Positions 39,365 to 55,895 of a DNA stretch of 64,000 bases are shown here, piece by piece. The notes under the pieces were generated by a model that had not been told where the DNA came from, ran no database searches, and saw nothing but the letters and a program-made list of their open reading frames with translations. This DNA is from Carallia brachiata (Eukaryota > Streptophyta > Magnoliopsida > Malpighiales > Rhizophoraceae): NCBI GenBank assembly GCA_021464245.1, contig JADCRB010000016.1:17384143-17448142 (forward strand), given 5' to 3'. Each line of letters starts with the position of its first letter. Position 1 is the stretch's first letter. Position numbers and translations under genes: made by a program.

Positions 39365-40398
39365 ATGGATGATAGTGGGCAACATCAAAATGGGAGATAT
39401 AAGATGGACTACTATAAGGCAGCGCATTCTCCAGTAAGAAACAACTCTCTTTAGATCATTTGAGATTATTGTCGATTTTTATACAATCATGTAGCAATCT
39501 AACCTAATATGATTTGCAGTGGAGTATGATGCCCCAGCATCAAGTTAAGGAACAAACCAATGCATTAGTAATGAATAAGAAGATTATGGCCATCCTTGCT
39601 GAGAGGGATGCTGCCATGCAAGAACGAAATTTAGCACTAGCTGAGAAAAAGGAAGCTGTAGCTGAAAGGGATGAGGCAATCCAGCAGCGAGACAAAGCCC
39701 TTGCCGAGCGGGATAAAGCCTTAATGGAGCGAGATAATGCCCTAGCAGCAATTCAATACAGAGAAAATGCAATGAACTTCCCTTTGGGTGGTGGAAGTCA
39801 GCGTGGACCGAAACGCATTTCCCACAATGTATACCCGTCAAATGACATGGCAGAAGCTCTTAACAATGGAGAAATGCACATCACCGATGCCTACCCTTTA
39901 ACAACTGTTACTGCTGTAACTGTCAAATCACGACAGACGAAGCGATCAAAGGAGAATAAAGCAGCATCGCTGAAGACAACAAAGTCCCCAAAGAAAGGGA
40001 GTAAAATGGCCGAGGACTTGAACAGACAAGGTTCTTCTAGTGGGAAGAAGATCAAAGTTGAGTGGGATAGTCAGGAAGTGGGCTTGAACTTGGTCAACTT
40101 TGATCAGTCCTCCATGCCAGTGCCTGTTTGCTCATGCACTGGACTTCCCCATCAGTGCTATAAATGGGGTAACGGTGGCTGGCAATCTTCATGTTGCACC
40201 ACCACCATCTCATCATATCCGCTTCCACAGATGCCAAATAAACGTCATGCCCGAGTAGGCGGCCGAAAGATGAGTGGCAGTGTCTTCACAAAATTACTCA
40301 GTCGGCTGGCAGCAGAAGGTCATGATCTGTCGATCCCAGTTGATCTCAAGGATTATTGGGCTAGACATGGGACAAATCGCTATATCACCATAAAATAG
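39365..40398 (+). CDS. BPC: BASIC PENTACYSTEINE (BBR/BPC) transcription factor, class II-like
   Basis: Plant-specific GAGA-binding nuclear factor. The coding exons are 39365-39433 ([23 protein letters not shown]) and 39520-40398, with an 86-bp GT-AG intron, giving 315 aa. An inferred 5'-UTR intron (38184-39364) ends with AG directly before the ATG. After a short acidic N-terminus comes an alanine/glutamate-rich coiled region of repeats ([39 protein letters not shown]) at about residues 50-105, typical of class II BPCs (Arabidopsis BPC4/5/6). A basic Lys-rich segment follows (about 150-195). The conserved C-terminal DNA-binding domain begins at [20 protein letters not shown] and contains [28 protein letters not shown] and the end [13 protein letters not shown]. 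The five family cysteines are present. No defects were seen. Confidence 0.96.
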
Positions 40399-41801
40399 AT
40401 GCTTGCTTTTGTTGAGCTTTCCCCAGGTCTTGAATTCTTCTTATGTCCTATTTTTCGATTATGGCTAAACTGCATTGTAGGAAAACATGGAGCTTGTCCA
40501 TCTGTGATCCTTTAGTTGGTCTCATGCTGTTGTAATCAGGTTTAGTACATGTGTCCCATTGAAGGGGATTTTGTAATCTATGGGATTCTTCTGATGTCTG
40601 CAGGCTCAGATGGCCATGCCGTGGAATCGTAATACTGTGCACTGGCAATCTTTGGCCCTAGGGCATCTGCAGCATTGCGTAGTGTTCAGTTTCTCCTCTT
40701 TTCTGTTCTCTATATCTTTGAGTTGATTTACAATTTTCTTGTGAAGAAATGTGAAGGCAGCCAAATACAATGTGGGAGAAGTCTTCCGGGTCTTTTTGCT
40801 GATTCCTATTCAGAACGGTAATTAGTTTTGTGATATTGTCTAACCCAAGCATCCAAAAATATCTATTTTGGCCAATGGATGGAATTTAATGCATGCATTG
40901 AATTCCCGGAAAAAAAACAAAAAAATTGAAGGCTAATAAGCAGCAGCTTGTCATGGTCATTCGGTGCTTGCCCGTATCCTGTCCTGGTTTGCGTAAGCAT
41001 TACAAATTTACACCTGTATAGTGATTCTGTTTTAGAAGCGATTCTTTCTGCCTATTTCCAGTTTGAAACGCCTTTAACAACTTCAATTTCGCATCTTTTA
41101 CTTTGTTTTTTTTTTTTTTAGTACTTTTGAAGGAGGGTTAAATGCATACAAAGAGAAATGGGGAGGAAAAGAGTGTAGCGAGACTCGAACTCTATATCAC
41201 ACTTTTAGCTAACAAAATTAATAACTAGTTGATATAATATTGAGAGTCTTTGGCATCTTTTACTCATTTCCTCCATAACCAAGGCATCACTTTGAACTAG
41301 CAATGTTATCCTTTTTTCTACCCAATCCAACAATCGTACTCAGTATCATTAGCAGCACTGCCATATGATCATAGCAGGCTGGATACGATTCGATAGCCTA
41401 TTATATTCATCAGTCCTCGCGTTTTCTGTCTCTGCGTGGAAAGTATGTTCCATGTGTGCCACTTTCTTGTGGAACAAAGATCAAAATGTGTATGCATTAC
41501 TGTGTCTGCCCAAGGAGAACGCCCAGCCTCAAGAAATCCATGTGATGCAGTTTCATTTTGCTGTGGTGCCGATCTAGCTGGCTCAGGAACATCTCGCTAT
41601 CTCCACCAAGCAACCAGCGAGTATGGGCGGAGAAGGAAATGCTATCCAGGATCAGTCCACCCTGAAACGAGTATTTTCTTTGAGATTGCCCAACATTGAG
41701 TTGTGGATCGTAATCTTGGCCCATTAAACACTCCTTCCCTCTACTTTCTTATATTTATATGTTTCGATTCTTTTTGAAAACCCCCGAAAAAAATAAAAAA
41801 A
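40399..41801. other. BPC 3' flank and intergenic DNA
   Basis: The first about 300-400 bases are likely BPC 3' UTR. Around 41120-41250 a segment containing GCGAGACTCGAACTC and TAGCTAACAAAATTAATAAC looks like the tail of a dispersed plant retroposon, but it is not delimited. No gene is seen. Confidence 0.4.
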
Positions 41802-42658
41802 ACATAAAGGTTAATTTTACCAAAACCTAAGGCCATTTATTGATTTTTATTCATAACATTTTTTTTTGTAAAAATCGATACAAAAAATTTTTTCCGTTGC
41901 ACGATTATACCCAACCGTTAATTTTTCCGTAAAATATGCTGACGTGGCAATTGACAGAGTGCCACGTCAGCACAGTAATGACGTGGCATGTGCCACGTCA
42001 TTTCAAGTTGATGACGTGACATTTTTTATTTTTTAAAAATCTAAAAAAAATTAAAATATATTAATATTTAATAAAAAATGAATTTAAGTTAATTTTCTAA
42101 CAAAAAAATTACTCAATTTAGTGAAAAATTTAAAATAAAAATAGTTGTCTTCAGAAGGGTTTTAGATTTGACAGATTTTAATTTTATTAAGTAAAATTAA
42201 TTTTAGAAAAATTTTTATTTAAAGGTTTCGATTTTATTTGATAAAATTAATTTTATATTAAGTTCCTTTTTAACTTTTCATTAAATTGAATTTTTTTATT
42301 AAAAGAATAAATTGAGTTCATTTTTAATTAAATATAACATATTTTAATTTTTTAAAAAATTAAAAAATAAAAAATGTTATGTTATCAATTGAGATGACGA
42401 GACACATGTCACGTCATCATCGTGCTGACGTGGCAGAGTCCACGTCATCAATTTTGCTGACGTGGCATCTGCCACGTTATCAATTTCGCTGATGTGGCCC
42501 TCCGTCAGTTACTACGTTAGCATAATTAATAAAAAAATTAACGGTTGAGTATAATTATGCGACGGATAAAATTTTTTATACCGATTTTCACAAAAAAAAA
42601 AGTTATAAATAAAAATCAATAAACATCCTTAAATTTGGGGTAAAATTAATCTTTATGT
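41802..42658. mobile_element. Long-TIR MITE with clustered TGACGTGGCA boxes
   Basis: The left end ACATAAAGGTTAATTTTACC and the right end (reverse complement ACATAAAGATTAATTTTACC) start imperfect inverted repeats of about 150 bp. These continue through ATTGATTTTTAT, CCGTTGCACGATTATACC (left) and CCGTCGCATAATTATACT (right), and AACCGTTAATTTTT. Inside each arm lie many ACGTGGC-type boxes (TGACGTGGCA or its complement): five on the left (about 41938-42020) and six on the right (about 42405-42502). The centre is AT-rich and non-coding. Flanking A-rich sequence (AAAAAAATA) prevents a certain target duplication. The structure fits a Mutator-like non-autonomous element. Confidence 0.8.
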
Positions 42659-45600
42659 AAAAAAATAATAATAATAAATAAAATAAAGAAACTTTTTAAT
42701 ATAAAATAATAATATAAAAATATTTGCGCCTACTACGATTAATAAAAGATCCGGTGCATTAATTGGGTTTGAATAATGCACAAACTTTTGTGGGTCGAGG
42801 GGTGGTGATTGGTCTTTTCGCATTGATGATTGACAAGTGCTTCAACGAGAGTGGATATGATCGGTCATTTCTTTGGGGCGCTACAGAGTTGCCACGTGTT
42901 ACCGAAGAGCATCAGCAGCAGCATTCAGCGCGTGCCCTTGTTGGGCCCATTTGTTACGGTCAACGTGGGGTACGTTATCAGTGGGCTCTACAGAGCCACC
43001 TGTAACAATATCATATATATATACATACATATCAACCTTCTGGCAAAAAAAAAAAAAAAAACATATCAAGCATATCTCAAGCATGCTGCAGATTTCTGTT
43101 ATAAAAAATTTAGTAAAAATGTGGTAATTTAAATTATTAAAATCGTAAAATATATATTAAATTTAAAAAATATATAATTAAATTTTTTTAAATAAATTGT
43201 GTGTTTATTATATATTTTAATAATTGTATCCAAATAGTCTTTTAAGCAAAATTGCACTCAATCCGTTGGAATTAATTCCGAAAAATATTATGTTGCCTTT
43301 TTCCAAGGGAACTGCTAATTTTGAACCAATATAACGCTTGGAGTGTGAATCTTTCAAAGTTATATATAACTTGTTTAAAGAATAAAAAAATGGGTCAAAT
43401 TGTTATTTCATAAAAAAATAATTGTTAAGAAAATTAATATAGTGATCAATTATTACGATGTATATGTTCATTGTTTGCCTCCATCTTATCTTTTTAAATT
43501 ATGGATAAAGTTTGATTTAGGCCAACTAATAAATTGATTACCTTGCATTATACTTAAATAAGAAGTTGAGATTTAAATCTCACCTTTTATTAATCTTTCT
43601 CTTCAATTAATGGATATATAATTTATAACACGTAAAAGATACGTAATTAATTTAATAATTTATTTATTTTTTAAAATTTAATATATTTTTTATAATTTAA
43701 TAATATAAATCTTCTATATTAATTTTATACTTAATATTATATACTTACATAACTTTTTCTTTTTACGATATACTTTTTTATATTACCGACAAGCTTTTGT
43801 AAAAAGTAAGGTAGGTAATGCTTACCGGTTCCATCATATTTTACCCATTTCTTCTGGTAAAACTTCTTTTGACTTTTTGTGTTTCTTGTTTGACTAATGG
43901 TTTTTAAAGGGCAACAGTATTCGTGAAAAGGAGGCAAACATGTACCAAAAAAACAAAAACAGGAAAAGGAAGCAAACATTGGAAAATTTTTAAAAGAAAA
44001 GAAGAAAAATTTTTTAAAAAATATTTTATTTATTTATTATTTAAATATTATTTTTTATTTTTTTATAAATTATTATTTATTTTTTTTTATAACTTTCTAA
44101 TTATTACTTTTTATCAATTATAATATTATTATTACTATATTATTTTTTATATTTTTTTTAACTTTCTAACTAAAATCTTATTATGTAATCACCTTCTGAA
44201 AAGAATTGAGGGAAAAGGAGTAACTATAAATCACTAGGTATTACCGTATTGGGAGCCTTTTTAAAACAAGACGCCCAGGTTAACTCTGCGAATCATAGGA
44301 CGTCTCTTTCCCCTTAGTGCAAAGCCTAGTTCTGCCAAATGTATCCTCCTGGATTCCGTTTTGAACGGAACGGGACTGGACCCAAAATTTTTCATGGTTC
44401 TAAAGAACAGTCCGACCGGTCTAACCAACGCCAGTTGTCGGATTTCAGCTAATTTGTTTCTCTTTTTCAATATTTGAATCAAATTCGTGCTATTGCCACG
44501 TTGTTTGCATAAAATTTAAAAATCATTTTTCCAAATTATTGTCACTTCATTTGTTAATAAAAATATGGCTGCATAACAAAATTTAATTTTAATAGTGTCA
44601 TATATTTATACAGTTTATTTAAAGATATTTAATAATTTATTTTTTTTAAATTCAATCATCTAATAATACATATAACTTTAATTTTACTATTAATTATATT
44701 TAAAAAATCTTAACAAGTATTTTACATAGAATTTATTGATTTGAATACTGTTTCTCAATTGAGGGAACATGCTCTTAGTAGGCAACGCCAATCCACGTTG
44801 GATAGCAACGACCCAAGCAAAAGGTGTCACAATTGATGGGAGCTCATTCGTGGGGTTTTTTTTTTTCCTTCTCCTTCGGGGATTGGTGTGGTTAGACGAT
44901 TCCAAGCCCATGGCCATAAACATTGCTCGCAAAATTAGCTCTTGTGCGTTTACATCTGGTGCCGTTATACGCAAATACCAGCTTTTGTCTTTGCTCATTG
45001 GTTTTTGCTGGACTCAATATAACCATTAATGAGGACCTGTTGAGGTCACGTACAACAAAATGAGTTTGGAGTGCACAACTGAGAGTGATGTGAGAAGACA
45101 CAATATATATTCTATATTTATTAATTTATTTATTTTATAATTCAATAAATTATATTATTATATATTTATTGTGTACCCTTCTTATATTTCGAATAAACTT
45201 TATTCGACCAGGAAATGCTATAGGAGCAGTTATTCTAGCTACAGGAGTCAATGGAAAATGAACTTGATGGCAGTCCAGAGTCAATGATGGGCCCACAAGC
45301 CCATAACTTAGGGTCCACATCAGAACCATGGCCTGCTGGCAGCCAATGCAAATTTGAAGAAAATTATATGTACGATCATCATCATCATCATCAGAGCAAT
45401 TTAGAATTGATTGGACAAGTTTCAGTTATCTAACTGAAATAGTAAGATGGGATACATTTGGATCACAGAGGCGTGACGAGGACTCATTGCTCTAGGTTTT
45501 TTTCTTTATAGGTGCCAGCTATGGAAGATTGTTACATCTGTATGTAATTTAAAGAGCGATTTTCATGGAAGTTAATAAAAAATAACCAAAATAAAAAATA

Positions 45601-47799
45601 ACCTAAATAAAAATAAATGTTCTACTAGTCCATTTGCCCTCCTTTTGTGCTGCGACATCCTTCACGGGACTAAAAGCTTGCACTCCCATGGTAAGGAAGT
45701 TAGGAGGCTAACAAAATCCATCCATATAAATCAAACATAACAATAGGGCCAATAAGTTACTTGGTGATATTTTTAGTAAAAGATCTTTTTTTTTTCTAAG
45801 GAAAATGTGTCATTAACCTATTTATCGTTACATAATTATGTTAATTAGAATATATGTTTATATGTGTATTTTTTTATCGCATTGCAATTGTGTATTGGGA
45901 TATTGGGAAATTGAATGTCTCAAATTTAAATCTTAGATTCAATTAATTAACAAAAAAAAATATTTGCATAATTAAATTCAAGAACAAATCGAAAAGATCC
46001 ATCGTAGTGGATACGTCCACTCATTGTTACAAACTTACAACTCATAGTTTTAAACTTTTAATTTAAGAAGAGCTAAGAAGATAAGCTTCTAGAGCTTGTC
46101 TACAAGTACAAAATTCAAACCAATTATTGATGCCAAAAAACTTGAGGAATACTCAATTGCAAAAAGCCAAATGGTCTCCTCCAACGATATTATAGAACCT
46201 CAATCAAATTTATCTTTAATTGTGGAACATTTGTCGCAAGTAATTGTGGAGAATTGAATATCAATGATCGCATGTGAAGGAGAATTTAGACAACCCACTT
46301 GTCATTTAAATGGGTTTCAAAGACCACGGTGCTTTCTTCTTCTTGGAGTCAAGAAAACTACTTTTTTTTTTTTTTTCCCAAAGAGGAAAAAAGGTTCAAG
46401 GAAAAATATATTCAAGGGGATATTCCTTATCAGTAGAATAAAACCATTGCTATGTCTTCAGTTCTAGCACAATTGATTAAAGACACTCTATAAAGTTTTT
46501 TAGTTTTTATCTTTAAATACTCAATTATGTTATCATTTACTTGTCCTTCCACCCCCAGCGTAAAAAATAATATCAATAAAACCACTGGCATTCCAAGTTC
46601 AGATGATAATTCCGGTAATTGGGACAATAAATATTCAAACAGGGAAATAAAAATATACAATGCTAGATTCGTGGATTAGGTAGGTTAAGAAAATATATAA
46701 AACATAGTAATATTATATGATTTCAAACAAATAATAATAAAAAGTAATATAATTTTATTTAATAATATTTAATAATTTATTTTATTTTTATAAATTTAAT
46801 AATATAACAATAAATATTATTTTATTATTATTTTAAAATTATCTAAAATAAACCAACAAGATTTTTCTCATACAAAATATAACATGGAAATGGATTAAAT
46901 GCATATATATCCAGATTTTGGCACTGTATAGCCCCACTTTCGGGCATGGTACGTGTAGCACAAAATACCTTGCGATTTGGAAAAGCATTATAAAAGTAAT
47001 GATTTCTTCACGATACAGTAAAAAAATGTGAATTTTTATCTTGAAATTTTGAGTTTTAATTTAAAAAAATATAAAATTTATGAGAATAAAATTATTTTTA
47101 TTATATAATTAATGACTTAATAATCATTGTAATTAAAATAAGAATAATTAAAAAGCAATAATAACTATAGCCAATAAATTCGTAAAAAGAACAAATGAAA
47201 AAGGCATTTGGCTTCTTTTATTTCAAGGAACTTGTGTATTCGTCCGGCCGGTGCCGGTACTGCAAAAATAAAGTAGAAGCCCAAAAGTTTAAAAATAGTA
47301 AACAAAGAGTGGGGATGTTTGACCTTCACGGAGAAGGAAGCGCGTCAAAGATGCAATTACGTCGTAATTAGGAGCATTAATTAGAAAGAAGGAAAGAAGA
47401 GGAAAAGAAAAAGGTCGGTGAGAAATCAGAAACGCGAATCTGAAAAAAATAAAAAGGTTAAAATAAAATAATCTTTTAAAGTTTTTGAAATTTCAGCCGT
47501 GAATTTTTAAGTCAAATATTATTGATAATACGTCAATAAATGTGAGGTTAAAAATTTAAAATTTTAATTCTCAAACTGTCTTACTTTAACTGTCATATTT
47601 TCTCTAATCAGTTAGTTTACATTTAAAAAAATAAAAAAAAAATTCCAAATTTCCAAATTTTTTTTTCGCTAAATATGCTGCGGAGATGGTGGGACGACGC
47701 GAAATGAAGTCGGAATGAAATTGAAATCCACCTGAAATTCAAATGACATTATCATTGTTAATGTATTTTTGTTAATTAAATTCACGCGTCCGTCCACAG
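42659..47799. other. Intergenic DNA upstream of the bZIP gene
   Basis: No recognisable gene. Islands of mixed composition at 42760-43010, 44260-44480, 44760-45080 and 45230-45450 have short open frames without family motifs. AT-rich dispersed-element copies lie near 43130-43200, 43640-43740, 44590-44710 and 46690-46860. A small hairpin with ACACAATA arms is at about 45098-45178. Confidence 0.4.
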
Positions 47800-48117
47800 T
47801 CACGCCCTCCCACTCTCTCTCTCCTCTCATGTCATGAAATCCGTGTCGTAGTCATCGTCGTCCTCTTCGTTGTTTGTATTACAAACTGCAGAGACTGGTA
47901 GAGAGAGAAAGAGAGAAATGTAAAAAAAAAAAAAAAATTGTAGAGAGAGAAAGAGAGTGAGTGATTACTGATTATGTGTGTTCTTCTTCGCCATTTCCGT
48001 CACGAATTAAATTATCTATAAAAAAAATCATAATTATTAGAAAATTAGCTTCGGGCTAGCTAGGATTCTGCTGGGTTGGGCGGCGATTTACTCGAAATTA
48101 TCGGAGTAGTTAACAAG
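47800..48117 (+). promoter_or_regulatory. bZIP gene 5' leader exon
   Basis: CT-rich (47810-47830) then GAGA-rich sequence (47895-47960) precedes an apparent 5'-UTR splice donor AACAAG|GTAGAT (48117/48118). The acceptor is GCTTTAG at 48374, ten bases before the ATG. The transcription start is not determined. Confidence 0.45.
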
Positions 48118-48383
48118 GTAGATTATATTATTATTTTTTGAAATTCTTTGTTTTGTTTGGCTGTTCCTTTTAATGCTTTTGCGTGATTTTTTCTTGCTCT
48201 GTTTATTTTTCAATATTTGGTTTGGTGGTTGTAGAATTTTTTTTTTGGGGGTTTGACTTGGTCGACTACTACTGATTGGCGAAAACTGAACTGGATTTGA
48301 GCTTTTGTTTGAGGTTGTTGTTTTGAGTTGGGGTTGTTTTGTAGTATTTAATTAGCTTTTTGAATTTGCTTTAGTAGAGAAAT

Positions 48384-51761
<3,378 letters not shown>

Positions 51762-52799
51762 CCTGTTGGGAGGATGGCGTGGCTGCTTTTTCTTCTTTAT
51801 CATCTCAACAAACTCTCATGCTCGGTGTTGGCATTTCCAGCGTATTCATTCATTACTTTTTAAGTTTCCAGCAAAAATCTTTGAGGACGAAGTTGTCCTC
51901 CTCAACAATTGAGCAACCAGCAGCACATATTCAGCTTCTTGGTTTTAAGGAGACATACAGGCTTATATATAAATATATATGTTATTTATGATTACAGCTT
52001 TTAATATATTTTCATACAATGGATATTTAATCAATACATTATGAGACACATTCGTTTAATATGTTTGGAGAGTTGAACTGATTCTCTGTTTATTTCAGTA
52101 GAGACTGCATGCTTATCTATTTGTTCATGGTTTAGCTGTACCCGGCTTTGCTAATTTAGAGCCTGTTTTGGGTGATGGAGCAAGTCCATGGGTTTGTGGA
52201 TAAGAGGAACCAATGGGCTCGAGAGGCCCATCGAGTGGGCTCTTTCTTTCTGCCCTTTTCTATGGGTTCAATGCCATGGGCTTGTTTCTCTGGGGTCTTG
52301 CTGAAGTCATTCGCACGCTGCACAGAATGAGTTTTATGTAATATTAATGCTATAGGCAAAATCTATTTAAACTCACTTTATTATGTGAGTAAAAATGATT
52401 CAATATTAAATATTACAGTGGGCAACTGGTTGTTAAGGTTGCCCACCTCTCTTTTTTTTTTTTTTTTTAAGTTTTCTTTTTATTTGCTCCCCATCTTCAG
52501 CGTGCAGCATTTTTTTCGCCCATCCTCTTTTTTGTTGGAGTTTTATTTTGCCCTTCTTTAAAGTGTGTAACAATTACGTTTTTTGGTTTTGAGTTGCGGC
52601 GAAATATTTTTTTTCTTTTTGGATGAATGTGTGTTACCGTTGCTATTTTTTTTTTTCCCTCAAATTTATTGTGTGTTTTAAGTAGATTTAAAATATTTTG
52701 GTATATTAATATTTTCATTAAATAATATAAACATGCATGTAGGATTTCTTTTAGATATAAAATAAAAAAATTTTGATTATACGGATTTTAAAAAAAAAA
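51762..52799. other. bZIP 3' flank and intergenic DNA
   Basis: The bZIP 3' UTR is followed by T-rich runs (52450, 52600-52660). No gene was seen. Confidence 0.4.
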
Positions 52800-53420
52800 A
52801 AAATTTAATAGTTCTACTCAAATTTTTAATTTTAATTATTTAACTATTTAAAATTTTAAAATTATGTACAAATACTCAAAATTTAAGTAGAAGTAAATTC
52901 AAATTTTTAGTATTTCTATTCAAATTTTTTAAATTATATATAAATACTTAAAATTTAAGTAGTGTAGACTTAAATTTTTAATACTTTTACTCAAATTTTG
53001 ATTTTGAGTACTTAACTACAAAAATTTTTAAAATTATATACAAATATTCAAAATTTGAGTAGAAGTAGACTCAAATTTTTAATACTTCTATTAAATTTTT
53101 TGTTTTAAGCACATAATTATTTAAATTTTTAAAATTATGTATAAATACTCAAATTTTGAATAAAAGTAGGTTCAATATTTTAGTATTTTTTACTCACATT
53201 TTTAGTTTTAAACACCAACTATTCAAATTTTTAAAATTATGTACTAATATTCAAAATTTAAGTAAAAACAAACTTAAATTTTTAGTACTTAGACAAAAAT
53301 TTTCAGTTTTATGCATCAATTACTCAAATTTTTAACATTATATACTCATAGTTGAAATTTAAATACAATTAGATAATTTTTAATTTTAAACATCTAACTA
53401 CTCAAATTATATTATCGTCA
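52800..53420. repeat. AT-rich minisatellite, about 101-bp unit, six diverged copies
   Basis: The core AAAATTATGTACAAATACTC and variants recur at 52861, 52933, 53033, 53134, 53236 and 53338. Four intervals are 100-102 bp and one is 72 bp. Each unit also carries ACTCAAATTTTTA and AGTAGAAGTAGACTC-type blocks. Copies are clearly diverged, so the array is old. Confidence 0.85.
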
Positions 53421-55186
53421 ATGTATTGTGATTTTGAAAAAAGATATTTTTTAAAAAATATTCATCAAACATATTTTAGTAGTTTGGTATCATTTTATAA
53501 AAAATTATCATATTTTTTTGTTAACCCTAGAGTGACCAAATTGAGGAGAAATTCCACCTTTTTTTTTATCGTTTAAAATATTTTGAAGGCCATAATTTTC
53601 CTTTGGCAAAAAACATGATTTTACCCATCATTTTTATACTTTCTAAAGATTTCATTCACGAAATTTTTTTTTTTAAATTTAAATCCACCTTATCCATTTC
53701 CTCTGTCAACTTTTTTCACTATTTTCTATTAGACAGTTATTAAGTCCGACACGTAGCAGTCTAGTTAACAATACATCATCGTATTTATATGTCACATCAG
53801 CATTAGATTATGACATTTCAATTACAATTTTTTTTAAAAAAAATTATGATTTTCAATTTACTTTTTTTTCAAAAAATATTTTGATAAATATCAAAATAAT
53901 TAAAACATTAAAAAGTTTATTTGTAAAAAATAAAACCCCCTCCCTCAATCAATTTGTCCCTTTTCAAAACAAAATATTCCCATTTACCAAAGCATTGGAA
54001 CGGCAATAAGATTCGCTTAATTAAGCATGACAGAATTGGAGTATGCGTTAACTTATATTGCGTCTGCCAATGACAATTCCATTTGAAGCACCATAATTCC
54101 TTGGGACGGTGAGTACTCAGAGGCGTCATTCGACGGAAGGTTGCAACGGCAGTGTTGATCTGGAAAATACCAACCGCCAGAGAATGCAATGGGCTTTTGG
54201 AAATTGATGATGCAGTGGCGGATGACAGAGAGAATTTATTGAGAGAGAGAATTACTAATCTGGTATATGAGTATGATGATGTGTCGTTAATCGGATCAGG
54301 ACGTATTGGAATTAATGATTAATTAATGAAAAAAAGTAAAAAAAATTGGAAAGAAAATGTGAGGGTGAATACTAAAAAAGAAAAATGTTGTGGGTGAACT
54401 TTCTAAAAAAAACATAAAAATGATGGATGAAATTATATTTTTTGTTTTTTCTCTTTTCTCATTAAATTTTTATAATAGATAACCCTTACATTTTAACATG
54501 AATTTACTGTACTCACATTTTAAATGAGTACAAATAGCATGCAATAAGTTCTATGTAATATTTGATACCATAAACAGGGTTATTAAAAAAATTTTGCACC
54601 CAAAAGAAAAAAAAAGAGTTATTGAAATAAAGCACCAAATGTGTTGTTTTAAGTGGCAATGGGCTTACACTTCCAACCTTGAGGGCAGGAGTTTGTCGCC
54701 CTCGCCCACAAGTATAGTTTGGTGGAAGTTAAATTTACTTTTTACTTAACATAAGTTGTACTGTAATTATCTAATCTATTCATATTTCGTATTATTTTGA
54801 AGCAAAAGGAGCAATTCTCTCTAATAAGATTGTATGTACGACTCTTATTTTACCATTTCTTTCACCAAAGGAAAAAAAAAAAAAAAAAAAAGGTTACTGG
54901 CGGGTATAGGATCAAGCCTCGAAACGGGCATTGCCAAGACGTTGCTCAACCGAGAGTTTGTTTGTTGTACGAACATGTGGGGGCTAAGCTTTGATTAGTT
55001 TGCTCAAGTTAGCAGCTGTAAGAACTTATTCTAGACATTGTTTCCCATGCACATGCGCTTGATGGATGAGCTTTTCTTCATCTGTAGGGTTCTATTTTTG
55101 TCAGATGAAAGGAGCTCACAAAGTTAGTTACGATTTACAAATAGCTAATAGTATAATGGCCTGTGGAAATTGGCGTTGATTTAGTA
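53421..55186. other. Intergenic, no gene seen
   Basis: AT-rich. A segment at about 54640-54740 (TGGCAATGGGCTTACACTTC, GTCGCCCTCGCCCACAAG) has the look of a degenerate SINE-like repeat. Open frames at 53917-54189 and 54797-54994 have no recognisable family. Confidence 0.35.
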
Positions 55187-55895
55187 ATACTCGATAGAAG
55201 TGTTAGCGGATCGGATTGGATCGATTTTGATCTATAGTCGTATCCAATCTGTCGATAGTAAATTGGACGATTCTTCATTCGCACATAATCTGTTATTCTA
55301 TCTAATCCATCCAATCAAATCTGTCACTGAAAGATTAGATTATATTGATTTTTAGAGAATTGAATAATTTAAAAAAAAAAACAAAAATATTTTGCTGACA
55401 ATAATGCTCATCAGTAAAAGTCTTTTGCATATCAAGAACATATCAAGAAAATATTCCCTGGATCATCGTCAACACCTTTTAAGCAAGAACAAAAAAATTA
55501 CACAGTTTGATGAAATTAGATTAATTACACAATTTACCTATTTGCTGATGAGCGAACAACATTACACAGTTTGAGAAATTGGATTAATTGTTGCCAAGCG
55601 AATAATCAGGCTGCATAAAGAAAAAAAAGTAAGTTCAAACATCCATTGACCGAAGGTAATGCGCTGCGTTTTTAATTACCTTTCATTTTAATTAACCGAA
55701 AGTACTGCGCTGCATATGTATATACATAACCGATTGAGTCGGATTGGACGGATTGCAGAGCTCAATCTGCACCCAATCAGTTAAGGGCGGATTAAAAATT
55801 TTTAAAACTGCAACCAATCTACACCCCGGCGGATTTGACGGATGCGTATTCGCGCGGATCGAGTTGGTCAATTTTTACACAACCCTAATACTGGA
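55187..55895. mobile_element. hAT-like non-autonomous element with 8-bp target duplication
   Basis: Flanks ATACTCGA (55187-55194) and ATACTGGA (55888-55895) match at seven of eight bases. The element starts TAGAAGTGTTAGCGGATCGG and its complement starts TAGGGTTGTGTAAAAATTGA. Both ends are crowded with GGATTGGAC/GGATCGGAT subterminal words, the centre is AT-rich, and no transposase frame is present. The 8-bp duplication and subterminal repeats suit the hAT superfamily. Confidence 0.65.

Noticed and set aside
45251..45433. 60-codon frame with a His run (HHHHH)
   Set aside because: The His run comes from a CAT microsatellite; nothing else supports coding.
54640..54740. SINE candidate
   Set aside because: A- and B-box likeness is weak and no poly(A)/T tail or target duplication could be delimited.
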